Shown: in pieces, positions 1 to 9,330 of the stretch
Position numbering within the stretch: the first letter of the stretch is position 1
Layout: every line of letters starts with the position of its first letter
From: Sulfurisoma sp.
GTDB taxonomy: Bacteria; Pseudomonadota; Gammaproteobacteria; Burkholderiales; Rhodocyclaceae
Assembly (NCBI GenBank): GCA_030691075.1
Contig: JAUYFI010000085.1
Location: 27,167-91,166, forward strand
Length of the DNA stretch: 64,000 bases
Direction of reading: 5' to 3'
The notes under the pieces: generated by a model
The model's input: the letters and a program-made list of their open reading frames with translations, nothing else
Databases searched by the model: none
Told to the model about the DNA's origin: nothing
Translations under genes and position numbers: made by a program

Positions 1-1422
1 CTCAAGAGAGTAGAGAAGGTCAATCCGGCGGACTCATCGTGCCTTTCGTGCATGGCGTTCAACGCAACCTACCTTGGGGACGCGTCGCCGCATGACGTTT
101 ATGAAATGCACGCAGAATGGAGTCGCCGCTTCGAGGTGCAGCCTCAGGCGGAGGGAAAGGCGGAGGGCCCGGAAGCGCGCGTGGCGGGCTCGACCCGCCC
201 AACGAATGGCAGGCCGCTGCGAATTGCTTATGTGTCGGGCGACTTCAGTACCCATCCTGTCGGCCATCTGGTGCGGGACGTCGTCCGCAATCATGATGCC
301 GCGAAGGTAAGTATCACGTGCTATTCGATGATGCGCGGCGGTGATCAGATCACCGCGGCCATCAAGGAGGCCGCCGATTCATGGGTCGATATCCTGTTCA
401 TGGATGACGACGAACTGGAGCAGCGCATCCGTGACGACAAGATCGATATCCTGGTGGACCTGTCGGGGCACACGGCGTATCACCGCCTGTCGGTCTTCGT
501 GCGCAGACCTGCTCCTGTGCAAGTCACCTGGATCGGCTATTTCCATTCGACCGGGCTCAAGTGCATCGACTATTTCATTACCGATCCCTACACATCGCCC
601 CCCGGTTCGCCGCAGCTGTTTTCCGAGACGCCGGTCTACCTCCCGCATTCCCGCTTCTGCTATTCGCCGCCGGATTACGCACCTCCCGTTGCCCCCCTGC
701 CATGCCAGGAAAACGGATATGTGACATTTGGCTGCTTCAATCGCACGGACAAGTTGAGTCAGCCGGTAATCGAGCTCTGGTCGCGAATACTCCACGCCGT
801 ACCGGACAGCCGCATGGTATTGAAGGCGGGTTCCCTGCGCGACGAAGGCGTGCGCAAGGCCATGGAGGCCCGATTTGCGCACTACGGCATAGACCTGGGA
901 CGACTGGAATTGCGCCCCGCATCTCCGCACCTGGAAATGTTCCAGCAGTACGGCGATATCGACCTGGCGCTGGATCCATTTCCATTCAATGGCGGCATGA
1001 CCACCCTGGAAGCGCTGTGGATGGGCGTGCCGGTGCTGACTTTGGTGGGGCAAGGGGTCGTGTCGCGCCAGACCTACTCGGTGCTGAAGAACATCGGCCT
1101 GGCAGATGAGCTGGCTACACCGGATGTTGATGCATACGCGGCCAAAGCGATTGCCTTGGCGAACGACAGAATTTACCTTGCGCAGCTCAGGCAGGGATTG
1201 CGCGCCAGAATGGCCGCAAGCCCGGTATGTGATCCGGCGCAGTTTGCGCGGGACCTCGAATCACTGTTCGTGCGCATGTGGGACGCATATGAGCATGGAC
1301 AGAAGCTGCCAAGCGCCCTGATTCCTACAGGAGGAAGATCATGGCGCGCAAGGCAAGCGGATCAGATCAGCTGGCATCGGCCAGGGAGTTATTGCGGACG
1401 GCAAAGACGGCCGAAGCTCTGA
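1..1422 (+). CDS. O-linked N-acetylglucosamine transferase (SPINDLY/GT41-like) C-terminal part; 5' end outside window; 3' end runs into IS630 remnant
   Basis: Frame open from base 1; RIAYVSGDFSTHPVGHL, DILVDLSGHTAYHRL, VTFGCFNRTDKLSQ, DPFPFNGGMTTLEALWMGVPVLTL are GT41 motifs. The last ~30 aa read out of frame through transposase start. Confidence 0.85.
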   Translation, partial: LKRVEKVNPADSSCLSCMAFNATYLGDASPHDVYEMHAEWSRRFEVQPQAEGKAEGPEARVAGSTRPTNGRPLRIAYVSGDFSTHPVGHLVRDVVRNHDAAKVSITCYSMMRGGDQITAAIKEAADSWVDILFMDDDELEQRIRDDKIDILVDLSGHTAYHRLSVFVRRPAPVQVTWIGYFHSTGLKCIDYFITDPYTSPPGSPQLFSETPVYLPHSRFCYSPPDYAPPVAPLPCQENGYVTFGCFNRTDKLSQPVIELWSRILHAVPDSRMVLKAGSLRDEGVRKAMEARFAHYGIDLGRLELRPASPHLEMFQQYGDIDLALDPFPFNGGMTTLEALWMGVPVLTLVGQGVVSRQTYSVLKNIGLADELATPDVDAYAAKAIALANDRIYLAQLRQGLRARMAASPVCDPAQFARDLESLFVRMWDAYEHGQKLPSALIPTGGRSWRARQADQISWHRPGSYCGRQRRPKL

Positions 1423-1856
1423 GGACGGCGCAAGCGGTGTTGCTGCCATTGGAACTTGGGTTATCGCTGGAACAGACAGCGAAAGCCATCGGCCGTTCGG
1501 TAGGGGCGACGTGCAATTTGCGCACACGCTATTGCAAGGTGGCCCGTCACGAACGGGAAGCGCCGCGCCCCAAGAGCGCCTTGCGCAACCGCGCCAAGGC
1601 CTCACTGGAACGCGAGGCGCAGATTCTCGATGAAGTCCTTGAAGGGGCGATGCGTGGCGGCGTGGTCATCGTGCCGCCGCTCAAGGAGAAGATCGCGGAA
1701 CGGCTGGGCAAGCCGGTCGCGCTATCGACGATCTATCGCATGCTGGCGCGCAACGGATGGCGCAAGTTGGCCCCGGACACCGCCTACCCACAAGGCGACC
1801 CGGCGGCGCGCGAGGACTGGGGAAAAAACTTCAGGGGAGGCTGGACGAAATCGTAG
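1341..1856 (+). pseudogene. IS630 transposase, truncated/frameshifted
   Basis: 171-aa ORF ends shortly after A_AAA_AAC; homologous reading continues in the -1 frame to 1963, then jumps to the C-terminal tail. Confidence 0.7.
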
Positions 1857-2070
1857 CAGCCTGGAACAACGGCCGTCCGCTGCGGCTGATGTTCCAGGAC
1901 GAGGCGCGTTTCGGGCGTATCTCGGACACCCGCCACTGCTGGTGCCGCCGGCCGGCTCGCGCTTGAAGACCACTTGGTGGACGCGCTTCGCAAGCTAGAA
2001 AACTCCCCGGATCGGGTTAAAGGCATCACCGGATGGGAGTGAATTATTAATGCTACTTCTAATGCGAATT
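1341..2070 (+). mobile_element. IS630-family insertion sequence remnant, internally deleted transposase (N-terminal HTH region, first Asp block FQDEARFG, then C-terminal tail LEDHLVDALRKLENSPDRVKGITGWE)
   Basis: MARKASGSDQLASARELLRTAKTAEALRTAQAVLLPLELGLSLEQTAKAIGRS...; LMFQDEARFGRISDTRHCW in the -1 frame; IS630-type C-terminal tail follows immediately at ~1962. Terminal repeats not defined. Confidence 0.75.
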
Positions 2071-2337
2071 ATAATAAGGCGGCACCTGCAACGAAATGGC
2101 CAGTGCGCTCCCGTGGTCCCGCACTGTACCCAACTACGGGAGATCGCTGATCGAAACAGCAGGGCGGGAACTTCCTTCCCCACTATGTCGCCCGTTCGAA
2201 TCAGCCCGATTTGCAGTGGATCATGAAGACGCCAAAGATCGTGCCTTCATCGGGCGAGCGCCAGAAACAGGCGAGCGAGGCGGGGCCCTTGGCTACTGAC
2301 ACGTCACCACGGCCGTCGGTGGCACCGGAGTCTGCTG

Positions 2338-4644
2338 TCACGGAAATACTTCCCGTTGTTCCAGCGCCGGATAGTTCCCCCAGCGCAACTCGGGAAAGCG
2401 ATGCGTCTGTTGCCCATCATCCGTGACGGTGATGCTGAACTGACCGGGCTGGGTGCCAAGCAAATCGCCTAACCGCATCTCGGGAAACGATCCCCGCGGG
2501 AAGACGAAGGCCTGCTCGAATAATTGATCGCCATTGGGCAATGTCGTCCTGAGGTGCATTCCGACGGAGAACCCTCCCTGATTCAGCGCCAGCGCCACCG
2601 ACTGGATGGGCACAACGCCCGCGCGCACGATCGCGATGACGTCGAATTCGGTATCGCCCAGGTCGATCAATTGCGGAGCGACGCCTGCGGCGAGGACTTG
2701 CGGACCCACTCGCCGGATCCCCGCCTGACTGCTTACCGGCGTGGCCGGCGACGTGGCGCCTGTCGTGAGCTGAACATGGTTGCCGAATTCAACGTTCGGG
2801 AAACTGTGCGTCTGCTGGGCCACATCGGTGACGCTCATGTGAAACTGCGCGCTTGACGTCCCGAACAGGTCGCCCAGCACGGTGCCGCTCGGGAAGGTTC
2901 CTCGCGGGAAGGTGAGCGTCGTTTCGTACCGCTGATCGCCGCTGTAGTAGGTTCCGGCGTAATTCATCGCGGTCGCGAATCCGCCGCCATTGCTCGCGGT
3001 CTGCACGGTCTGGATGGGTGCCGCGCCTGGGCGAACCACCGCGAAGAGCCTGAAATCCGTGTCCGTCAGATCCACGGTAATCGGATCGAAACCGCCCATG
3101 ATGACCTGCGGGCGGAGTCGGGCCACGCCGCTGACGGCGATGGTGTCGGCGCTTACGGAGATGGTTTGCGTGGCGGAGGTGCGTGTTTGCCCGCTGGAAT
3201 TTGTCGTCGTGAGTGTCACGACGTGAATTCCGGTGCTGGAGTAGGTGTGTGTCGGATGGGTTTCGGTCGATGTCTGACCGTCGCCAAAGTCCCACCGGTA
3301 GGTCAGCAGGACATCCCAACTGGATGAACTGGTGGAGTTGTTGGTGAAACTCACCGTCAGCGGAACGATCCCCGATGCGGGGGCGACCTGGAAGGACGCG
3401 GTGAGTGTCGGAACCTCCGCCATCACGGTGGCGGTTCCGGTCAGGGTGATGCCGCTCTCCGCATGGCTGCCGGTAATGACGACAGCCGAAGACACGGCGA
3501 TCGAGCCGCGCGAGAGGATGCCGTTGGTGTCGATGGAAATGATCGCCGGGTCGGAGGAACTCCACGTGGCCGGCACGTATCGCAAGCTTCCATCGCTGTA
3601 AGCCGCCGTTGCGCTGCACAACTGCAACGCCGCAACGGTGGCACAGGACCCCGGAGGATCGCAGATGACGGGCGGAGGAATGCTCGCCGGGCACGCGATG
3701 GACAGTCCCGACAACGCCGCCGTGTCGGAAGACAGACTCACGCGGTAAATCGCACCCGGTCCGTCCTGCGTCCCGACGTTACCCTGATCGGTGACGTACA
3801 GCGCGTCATTGAGGAGGGTTACCCCCACGATTTGCACGAAGGGCGCTCCGCCGACGACGGCCGTCGGGATGCCGCCGCTGATGGGCAGACTCCAAACCGT
3901 GTTGGCCCCGCTGTCGGCGACGTAGATCGTGTTGTCACCCACGGCGATGCCCGTGATGTCGACGAAAGGCGAACCGACATGCAGCGTGGTGTAACTTCCG
4001 CCGCCAACGGGAAGCGACACGACCTGGGGAGGCGTCGTGCTGCAATTGCAGTTGCCGGGCTCACCCGAATCGGCGATGTAGAGCACACCGTTGTAATGGA
4101 CGATGCTGTTGTAGTGTTCGACGTCGAACCAGCCGCCGTAGCGCGCGTTTCCGATCAGGGTCAGACCGCTGCCATCCAGGCCGAGACGATGGACGAGACC
4201 TTGCACTTCGTCGACCGTGTAAAGATAGCTGCCGTCCGTGGTGATGCCGCTGCCGTCCGTGATGGTCGGATATGCCGAACTGCTTGTGGTGGTCCACACC
4301 GCCGTCGGCGTTGCCGTTGCCGGGGCGAGCGGTACGCGGAAAATCGCCGTGGCGGTGGACGGCCGGTCACCGTTGGGATCGATCCAGTACAGGGCATTTC
4401 CCGCCATGGTGAAATTCGCCGGGGCCACGCCGGTGTAAAGGACAGCCGCCGTCCCCCCGCCCGCCGGAACGGCAACCACGCTATCCCCGTCATTGAGATA
4501 GAGATAGGCGCCATCCCCGACGATGCGCCACGGATTGCCCAGCGCGCTCGTCTGAACGACACTTGTCGCGGCCAACGAACCTGCCCCAAGGCCCGCCACC
4601 CATGCGATCACAACTGCCGCGAACCACTTCCCCAACACGTTCAT
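2338..4644 (-). CDS. Secreted beta-propeller-like/PKD-domain protein with duplicated C-terminal domain
   Basis: Signal peptide MNVLGKWFAAVVIAWVAGLGAGSLAA after GGAGG SD; PKD motif TYRWDFGDGQTSTETHPTHTYSSTGIHVVTLT; two ~115-aa C-terminal repeats. Confidence 0.75.
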   Translation of the reverse strand: MNVLGKWFAAVVIAWVAGLGAGSLAATSVVQTSALGNPWRIVGDGAYLYLNDGDSVVAVPAGGGTAAVLYTGVAPANFTMAGNALYWIDPNGDRPSTATAIFRVPLAPATATPTAVWTTTSSSAYPTITDGSGITTDGSYLYTVDEVQGLVHRLGLDGSGLTLIGNARYGGWFDVEHYNSIVHYNGVLYIADSGEPGNCNCSTTPPQVVSLPVGGGSYTTLHVGSPFVDITGIAVGDNTIYVADSGANTVWSLPISGGIPTAVVGGAPFVQIVGVTLLNDALYVTDQGNVGTQDGPGAIYRVSLSSDTAALSGLSIACPASIPPPVICDPPGSCATVAALQLCSATAAYSDGSLRYVPATWSSSDPAIISIDTNGILSRGSIAVSSAVVITGSHAESGITLTGTATVMAEVPTLTASFQVAPASGIVPLTVSFTNNSTSSSSWDVLLTYRWDFGDGQTSTETHPTHTYSSTGIHVVTLTTTNSSGQTRTSATQTISVSADTIAVSGVARLRPQVIMGGFDPITVDLTDTDFRLFAVVRPGAAPIQTVQTASNGGGFATAMNYAGTYYSGDQRYETTLTFPRGTFPSGTVLGDLFGTSSAQFHMSVTDVAQQTHSFPNVEFGNHVQLTTGATSPATPVSSQAGIRRVGPQVLAAGVAPQLIDLGDTEFDVIAIVRAGVVPIQSVALALNQGGFSVGMHLRTTLPNGDQLFEQAFVFPRGSFPEMRLGDLLGTQPGQFSITVTDDGQQTHRFPELRWGNYPALEQREVFP

Positions 4645-4852
4645 GAAATCCTCCCATCCCTCCCCGCTACTTTCTGTGTAGCACATGCAATGTCAATATA
4701 CAAGCCGGGTGCGGAAAGCCGGGGCCGCCGTGGCGGTGATGCCGACTTGCCCTGGCGCCCCCCCATCGGCAACTCCGGGTGTCTTGACCACTGGCTGTCG
4801 CGCCGGCTCTTCACCGATATAATCGAGCGGTAAGGACTTTTCGGCATCGCCC

Positions 4853-6106
4853 ATGCAGCTTTTCGCTCTCGGCATCAATCACCACACGGCGCCGCTCGCC
4901 ATGCGCGAGCAGTTGGCGTTCGACCCCATGCGGCTGCAGCAGGCGCTGCACGATCTGCTGCGGGTCAAGCCGGTGCGCGAGGCGGCGATCCTGTCGACCT
5001 GCAACCGCACCGAGCTTTATTGCGCCGCCGACCAGGCCGCCGCCGCCGCCGACTGGCTGGCCGAGTACCATGCGCTTCCGCTTTCGAAGATCGAGCCCTA
5101 CCTCTACACCCACCCGCAGAAGGACGCCGTGCGCCACATGTTTCGCGTCGCCTCGGGCCTTGATTCCATGGTGCTGGGCGAGCCGCAGATTCTCGGTCAG
5201 ATGAAGCAGGCGGCGCGCGCCGCCGAGGAAGCCGGCACGCTCGGCGCGCTGCTGTCCAAGCTGTTTCAACGCACTTTTTCCGTGGCCAAGGAAGTGCGCT
5301 CGACCACCGCCATCGGCGCCAACATCGTCTCCATGGCCGCCGCCTCGGTGCATCTGTCGGCGCGCATTTTCGAGAGTATCGCCGGGCAGAAGGTGCTGTT
5401 CATCGGTGCCGGCGAGATGATCGAGCTATGCGCCGCGCATTTCGCCGGCGAGAAGCCGAAACGGCTGACGGTGGCCAACCGCACGCTGGAGCGCGCGCAG
5501 GTGCTGGCCGAGCGCTTCGGCGGCGACGCCATGCGTCTCGACGAGCTGTCCGAACGACTGGCCGAATACGACATCGTCGTGTCCTGCACGGCGAGCCAGT
5601 TGCCCATCGTCGGTCTCGGCATGGTCGAGCGCGCGCTCAAGGCGCGGCGTCACCGGCCGATGGTGATGGTCGACCTGGCGGTGCCGCGCGACATCGAGGC
5701 CGAGGTCGGCGAGCTCGACGATGCCTTTCTCTACACCCTCGACGATCTCGGCCAGATCGTCGAGCAGGGCATGGAATCGCGCCAGGCCGCCGTGGTCGAG
5801 GCCGAGGCCATCATCGACGACCGCGTGCGGAATTTCCTGCACTGGATGGACACGCGCGAGGTGGTGCCGACCATCCGGGCGCTGCGCGACGCCGCCGAGC
5901 GCACGCGCCGCCACGAGGTCGAGCATGCGCTGAAAATGATCCACCGCGGCGACGATCCGGCCGCCGTGCTGGAGGCGCTGTCGCACGGCCTGACCAACAA
6001 GCTGGTGCATCCGCCGACGCAGGCGCTCAACCAGGCCGAGGGCGAGGAGCGCGCGGAAGTGGCGCGGCTGCTCTCCCGCATCTACCGCCTCCACTCCGAA
6101 AACTAG
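4853..6106 (+). CDS. hemA: Glutamyl-tRNA reductase
   Basis: [41 protein letters not shown]. Confidence 0.97.
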   Translation: MQLFALGINHHTAPLAMREQLAFDPMRLQQALHDLLRVKPVREAAILSTCNRTELYCAADQAAAAADWLAEYHALPLSKIEPYLYTHPQKDAVRHMFRVASGLDSMVLGEPQILGQMKQAARAAEEAGTLGALLSKLFQRTFSVAKEVRSTTAIGANIVSMAAASVHLSARIFESIAGQKVLFIGAGEMIELCAAHFAGEKPKRLTVANRTLERAQVLAERFGGDAMRLDELSERLAEYDIVVSCTASQLPIVGLGMVERALKARRHRPMVMVDLAVPRDIEAEVGELDDAFLYTLDDLGQIVEQGMESRQAAVVEAEAIIDDRVRNFLHWMDTREVVPTIRALRDAAERTRRHEVEHALKMIHRGDDPAAVLEALSHGLTNKLVHPPTQALNQAEGEERAEVARLLSRIYRLHSEN

Positions 6107-6163
6107 CTTGCCTGCGCGGCCGCCGTCGCCATGACGGGGCGGTCGCGCGGCTATTCCATTGCC

Positions 6164-7240
6164 ATGAAGCCATCCATCCGCGGCAAACTCGAACGACTCG
6201 GCGCACGCCTGGCCGAGGTCGACGGCCTGCTGGCCGAAGAGTCGGCTGCGCGCGACATGGACAGGTTCCGCAAGCTCTCGCGCGAGCGCGCGGAGATCGA
6301 GCCGGTCGCGGCGCTCTATCACCAATTTCTGCGGGCCGAGAGCGATCTCGCCGCGGCCGAGGGCTGGCTGGCCGACCCCGAGATGAAGGCCATGGCGCGG
6401 GAAGAAATCGCGGCGGCGCAGGCGCGGCTGCCGGCGATCGAGCTGGATCTTCAGAAGCTGCTGCTGCCGAAGGACCCCAACGACGAGAAGAACATCTTCC
6501 TCGAGATTCGTGCCGGTACCGGTGGCGACGAGTCGGCTTTGTTCGCCGGCGATCTGTTCCGCATGTACTCGCGCTACGCCGAGCGCCAGCGCTGGAAGGT
6601 CGAGGTGGTGTCGCGGCACGAGTCCGACCTCGGCGGCTATCGCGAGGTCATCTGCCGCGTCGAGGGACAGGGCGCCTACTCGAAACTCAAGTTCGAGTCG
6701 GGTGGCCACCGCGTCCAGCGCGTGCCGGCGACCGAGGCGCAGGGCCGCATCCACACCTCCGCCTGCACGGTGGCGGTGATGCCCGAGGCCGACGAGCTGG
6801 TCGCGATCCAGATCAACCCGGCCGACCTGCGCATCGACACCTTCCGCGCCTCCGGCGCCGGCGGCCAGCACATCAACAAGACCGACTCGGCCGTGCGCAT
6901 CACCCACACCCCGAGCGGGCTGGTGGTCGAGTGCCAGGACGACCGCTCGCAGCACCGCAACAAGGCGCAGGCGATGAGCGTGCTGGCGGCGCGCCTGGCC
7001 GACATGCAGGAGCGCGAGCGGGCGCAAAAAATCGCCTCGACGCGCAAGTCGCTGGTGGGCAGCGGCGACCGCTCCGAGCGCATCCGTACCTACAATTTCC
7101 CGCAGGGCCGCGTCACCGACCACCGCATCAACCTCACGCTCTACAAGCTGGCGATGGTGATGGACGGCGATCTCGACGAACTGATCGGCGCGCTGACGGC
7201 CGAGCATCAGGCCGAACTGCTCGCGGCGCTGGCCGAGTGA
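6164..7240 (+). CDS. prfA: Peptide chain release factor 1
   Basis: [34 protein letters not shown]; directly after hemA. Confidence 0.97.
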   Translation: MKPSIRGKLERLGARLAEVDGLLAEESAARDMDRFRKLSRERAEIEPVAALYHQFLRAESDLAAAEGWLADPEMKAMAREEIAAAQARLPAIELDLQKLLLPKDPNDEKNIFLEIRAGTGGDESALFAGDLFRMYSRYAERQRWKVEVVSRHESDLGGYREVICRVEGQGAYSKLKFESGGHRVQRVPATEAQGRIHTSACTVAVMPEADELVAIQINPADLRIDTFRASGAGGQHINKTDSAVRITHTPSGLVVECQDDRSQHRNKAQAMSVLAARLADMQERERAQKIASTRKSLVGSGDRSERIRTYNFPQGRVTDHRINLTLYKLAMVMDGDLDELIGALTAEHQAELLAALAE

Positions 7241-8070
7241 GTTCCATCGCCGGCGCGCTGGCCGCGGCACGTCAAGTCATCCCCATCGCCGAGGCACGGC
7301 TGTTGCTGCGCCATGTGCTCGGCGCCGGCGCCGCGTGGCTGGAGGCGCACCGCGACGACGCGCTGGCGCGAGCGGATGCCGAAGCCTTCGCCGCGCTGGT
7401 CGAGCGCCGCGCCGGCGGCGAGCCGGTGGCCTACCTGCTCGGCTTCCGCGAGTTCCACGGCCGCGAGTTTTCGGTGACGCCGGACGTACTGATCCCGCGG
7501 CCCGAGACCGAACTGCTGGTCGAGCTGGCGCGCGAGAAAGTTGAAAAAGTTGGCGCTGGCGAGACGGCGAATATTCTCGACCTCGGCACCGGCAGCGGCT
7601 GCGTGGCCATCACGCTGGCGCTGGAAATCCCCGGAGCCCGTGTCGCCGCCGCCGATATTTCCGCCGCGGCGCTGGCCGTCGCGCGCGCCAACGCGACATT
7701 GCTCGGCGCCGAGGTGAGCTTCGTCGAGAGCGACTGGTTCTCCGGCTTCGCCGGCCGGCGCTTCGACGTCATTGTCTCCAACCCGCCCTATGTCGCCGCC
7801 GCCGACCCGCATCTGAGCGAGGGCGACCTGCGCTTCGAGCCGCCGTCGGCGCTGGCCTGCGGCGCCGACGGCCTCGACGCGATCCGCCGCATCGTTACCG
7901 ACGCATCACGCTACCTCGAAGCGGGCGGCTGGCTGTTGCTCGAACACGGTTACGACCAGGCCGCCGTCCTGCGCGAACTGCTCGCCGCGGCCGGCTTTGC
8001 CGACATCGAGCAGCATCGCGACCTGGCCGGCATCGTGCGCGTTTCCGGTGGGCGATGGGCGGCCGCTTGA
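7237..8070 (+). CDS. prmC: Peptide chain release factor N5-glutamine methyltransferase
   Basis: GTG start overlaps prfA stop; [32 protein letters not shown]. Confidence 0.93.
   Translation: MSSIAGALAAARQVIPIAEARLLLRHVLGAGAAWLEAHRDDALARADAEAFAALVERRAGGEPVAYLLGFREFHGREFSVTPDVLIPRPETELLVELAREKVEKVGAGETANILDLGTGSGCVAITLALEIPGARVAAADISAAALAVARANATLLGAEVSFVESDWFSGFAGRRFDVIVSNPPYVAAADPHLSEGDLRFEPPSALACGADGLDAIRRIVTDASRYLEAGGWLLLEHGYDQAAVLRELLAAAGFADIEQHRDLAGIVRVSGGRWAAA
7544..7569 (+). repeat. Dispersed coding repeat A (AAAGTCGGCGCTGGCGACACGGC), copy in prmC
   Basis: aaaaagttggcgctggcgagacggcg; 21/23 to consensus. Confidence 0.8.
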
Positions 8071-8134
8071 CGAAACATCAGGATGCGATAAACTAATAGC
8101 CGACAATTTCAATCAACTATTAGGAGCAACCCCG

Positions 8135-8458
8135 ATGGACGTCAAAGAGAAGATTCACGAAACCGTGACCGGCAACCCCGTGGTGCTGTTCATGAAGGGC
8201 ACGCCGCAGTTTCCGCAGTGCGGCTTTTCAGCCAAGGCCGTACAGATCCTCAAGGCCTGCGGCGTCGATACGTTCGCCACCGTCAATGTCCTGACCGAGC
8301 CCGAGATCCGCGCGGGCATCAAGGACTACGCCAACTGGCCGACCATTCCGCAGCTGTTCATCAACGGCGAGTTCATCGGCGGCAGCGACATCATGATGGA
8401 AATGTACCAGGCCGGCGAATTGCAGCAGAAGCTGCAGGGCATCGCCAAGGCCGTCTGA
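8135..8458 (+). CDS. grxD: Grx4-family monothiol glutaredoxin
   Basis: VVLFMKGTPQFPQCGFSAKAVQIL, NWPTIPQLFINGEFIGGSDI. Confidence 0.95.
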   Translation: MDVKEKIHETVTGNPVVLFMKGTPQFPQCGFSAKAVQILKACGVDTFATVNVLTEPEIRAGIKDYANWPTIPQLFINGEFIGGSDIMMEMYQAGELQQKLQGIAKAV

Positions 8459-8556
8459 TCGGCCTTTCCGGCGCCCGCCGCAGCCCGAGGGCGGGAGCGC
8501 ATGAGGCAGCGTCCCGGCCTGTCGCGGACGGGGCCCCTCGATATGCCAAATGCGGT

Positions 8557-9330
8557 TTACCCTTTCAGTTCCGCCAGCAGCTTCGCGATCATGCGCTTGG
8601 CCTGGCCGAGGTAGCCGGCGCCGAAGAGGTTGTAGTGGTTGAGGACGTGGTAGAGGTTGTAGAGCGTCTTGCGTGTCTCATAACCCTCGGATAGCGGCCA
8701 GGCCTCGCGGTAGGCGGCCTGGAAGGAATCGGGGAAGCCGCCGAACAGTTCCGACATCGCGATGTCGGCTTCCCGGTCGCCGTAATGGCAGGCCGGATCA
8801 AAGACCACCGGCGTACTGTCGGGGAGCATCCCGGCGTTGCCGCCCCAGAGGTCGCCGTGCAGCAGGCTGGGCGCGGGGTGGCCGGCGACGAAGAAGGCGG
8901 CGACCTTTTCCGTCAGTTCCTCGCCGTCCTGCAATGTCAGGCGATCCATGCCCTTGCCGCGGGCCAGCATCAATTGCGGCCGTAGCCGCCGCTCGGCGAA
9001 AAAGCGCGGCCAGCCGTCCATCCAGCCGTTCGCCTGCGGGCCGAGGCCGATGAAATTGTCGGTCGGCCAGCCGAATTGGGCTGCCGTGCTCCGATGCAGC
9101 GCGGCCAGTTGCCTGCCAAGCACCGCGCCGGCGGCGCGATCGAGCGGCCGCAATTCGAGGTACTCGAGTTCGAGAAAGGCCTGACCCCGCGCCGTCCCGC
9201 TGGCGCCGACTTTCGGCACGCGAACCAGCCCGCTGTCGCGCAGCGCGGCAAGTCCGGCGACCTCGGCCTCGAAGCGCGGCAGCGCGCCGGCCTCGGCGGT
9301 CTTGGTGAACAGGCGTTCGATGACGCGGCT
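8557..9330 (-). pseudogene. Fructosamine kinase family protein, N-terminally truncated (no conventional start codon before the RLFTKTAEAG segment)
   Basis: RLFTKTAEAGALPRFEAEVAGLAAL, STAAQFGWPTDNFIGLGPQANGWMDGWPRFFAERRL, SLLHGDLWGGNAG, FDPACHYGDREADIAMSELFGGFP. N-terminal ~45 aa with glycine-rich motif absent. Confidence 0.7.
9191..9214 (-). repeat. Dispersed coding repeat A, copy in fructosamine kinase remnant
   Basis: gccgtcccgctggcgccgactttc; 19/23. Confidence 0.5.

Noticed and set aside
2096-2426. Small plus-strand ORFs downstream of the IS630 remnant
   Set aside because: No recognisable homology, overlap the 3' end of the PKD gene, no convincing SD
5428-7236. 5' two-thirds of the 880-aa ORF ending in prmC
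   Set aside because: Out-of-frame read-through of hemA and prfA; only the part from the GTG at 7237 is PrmC
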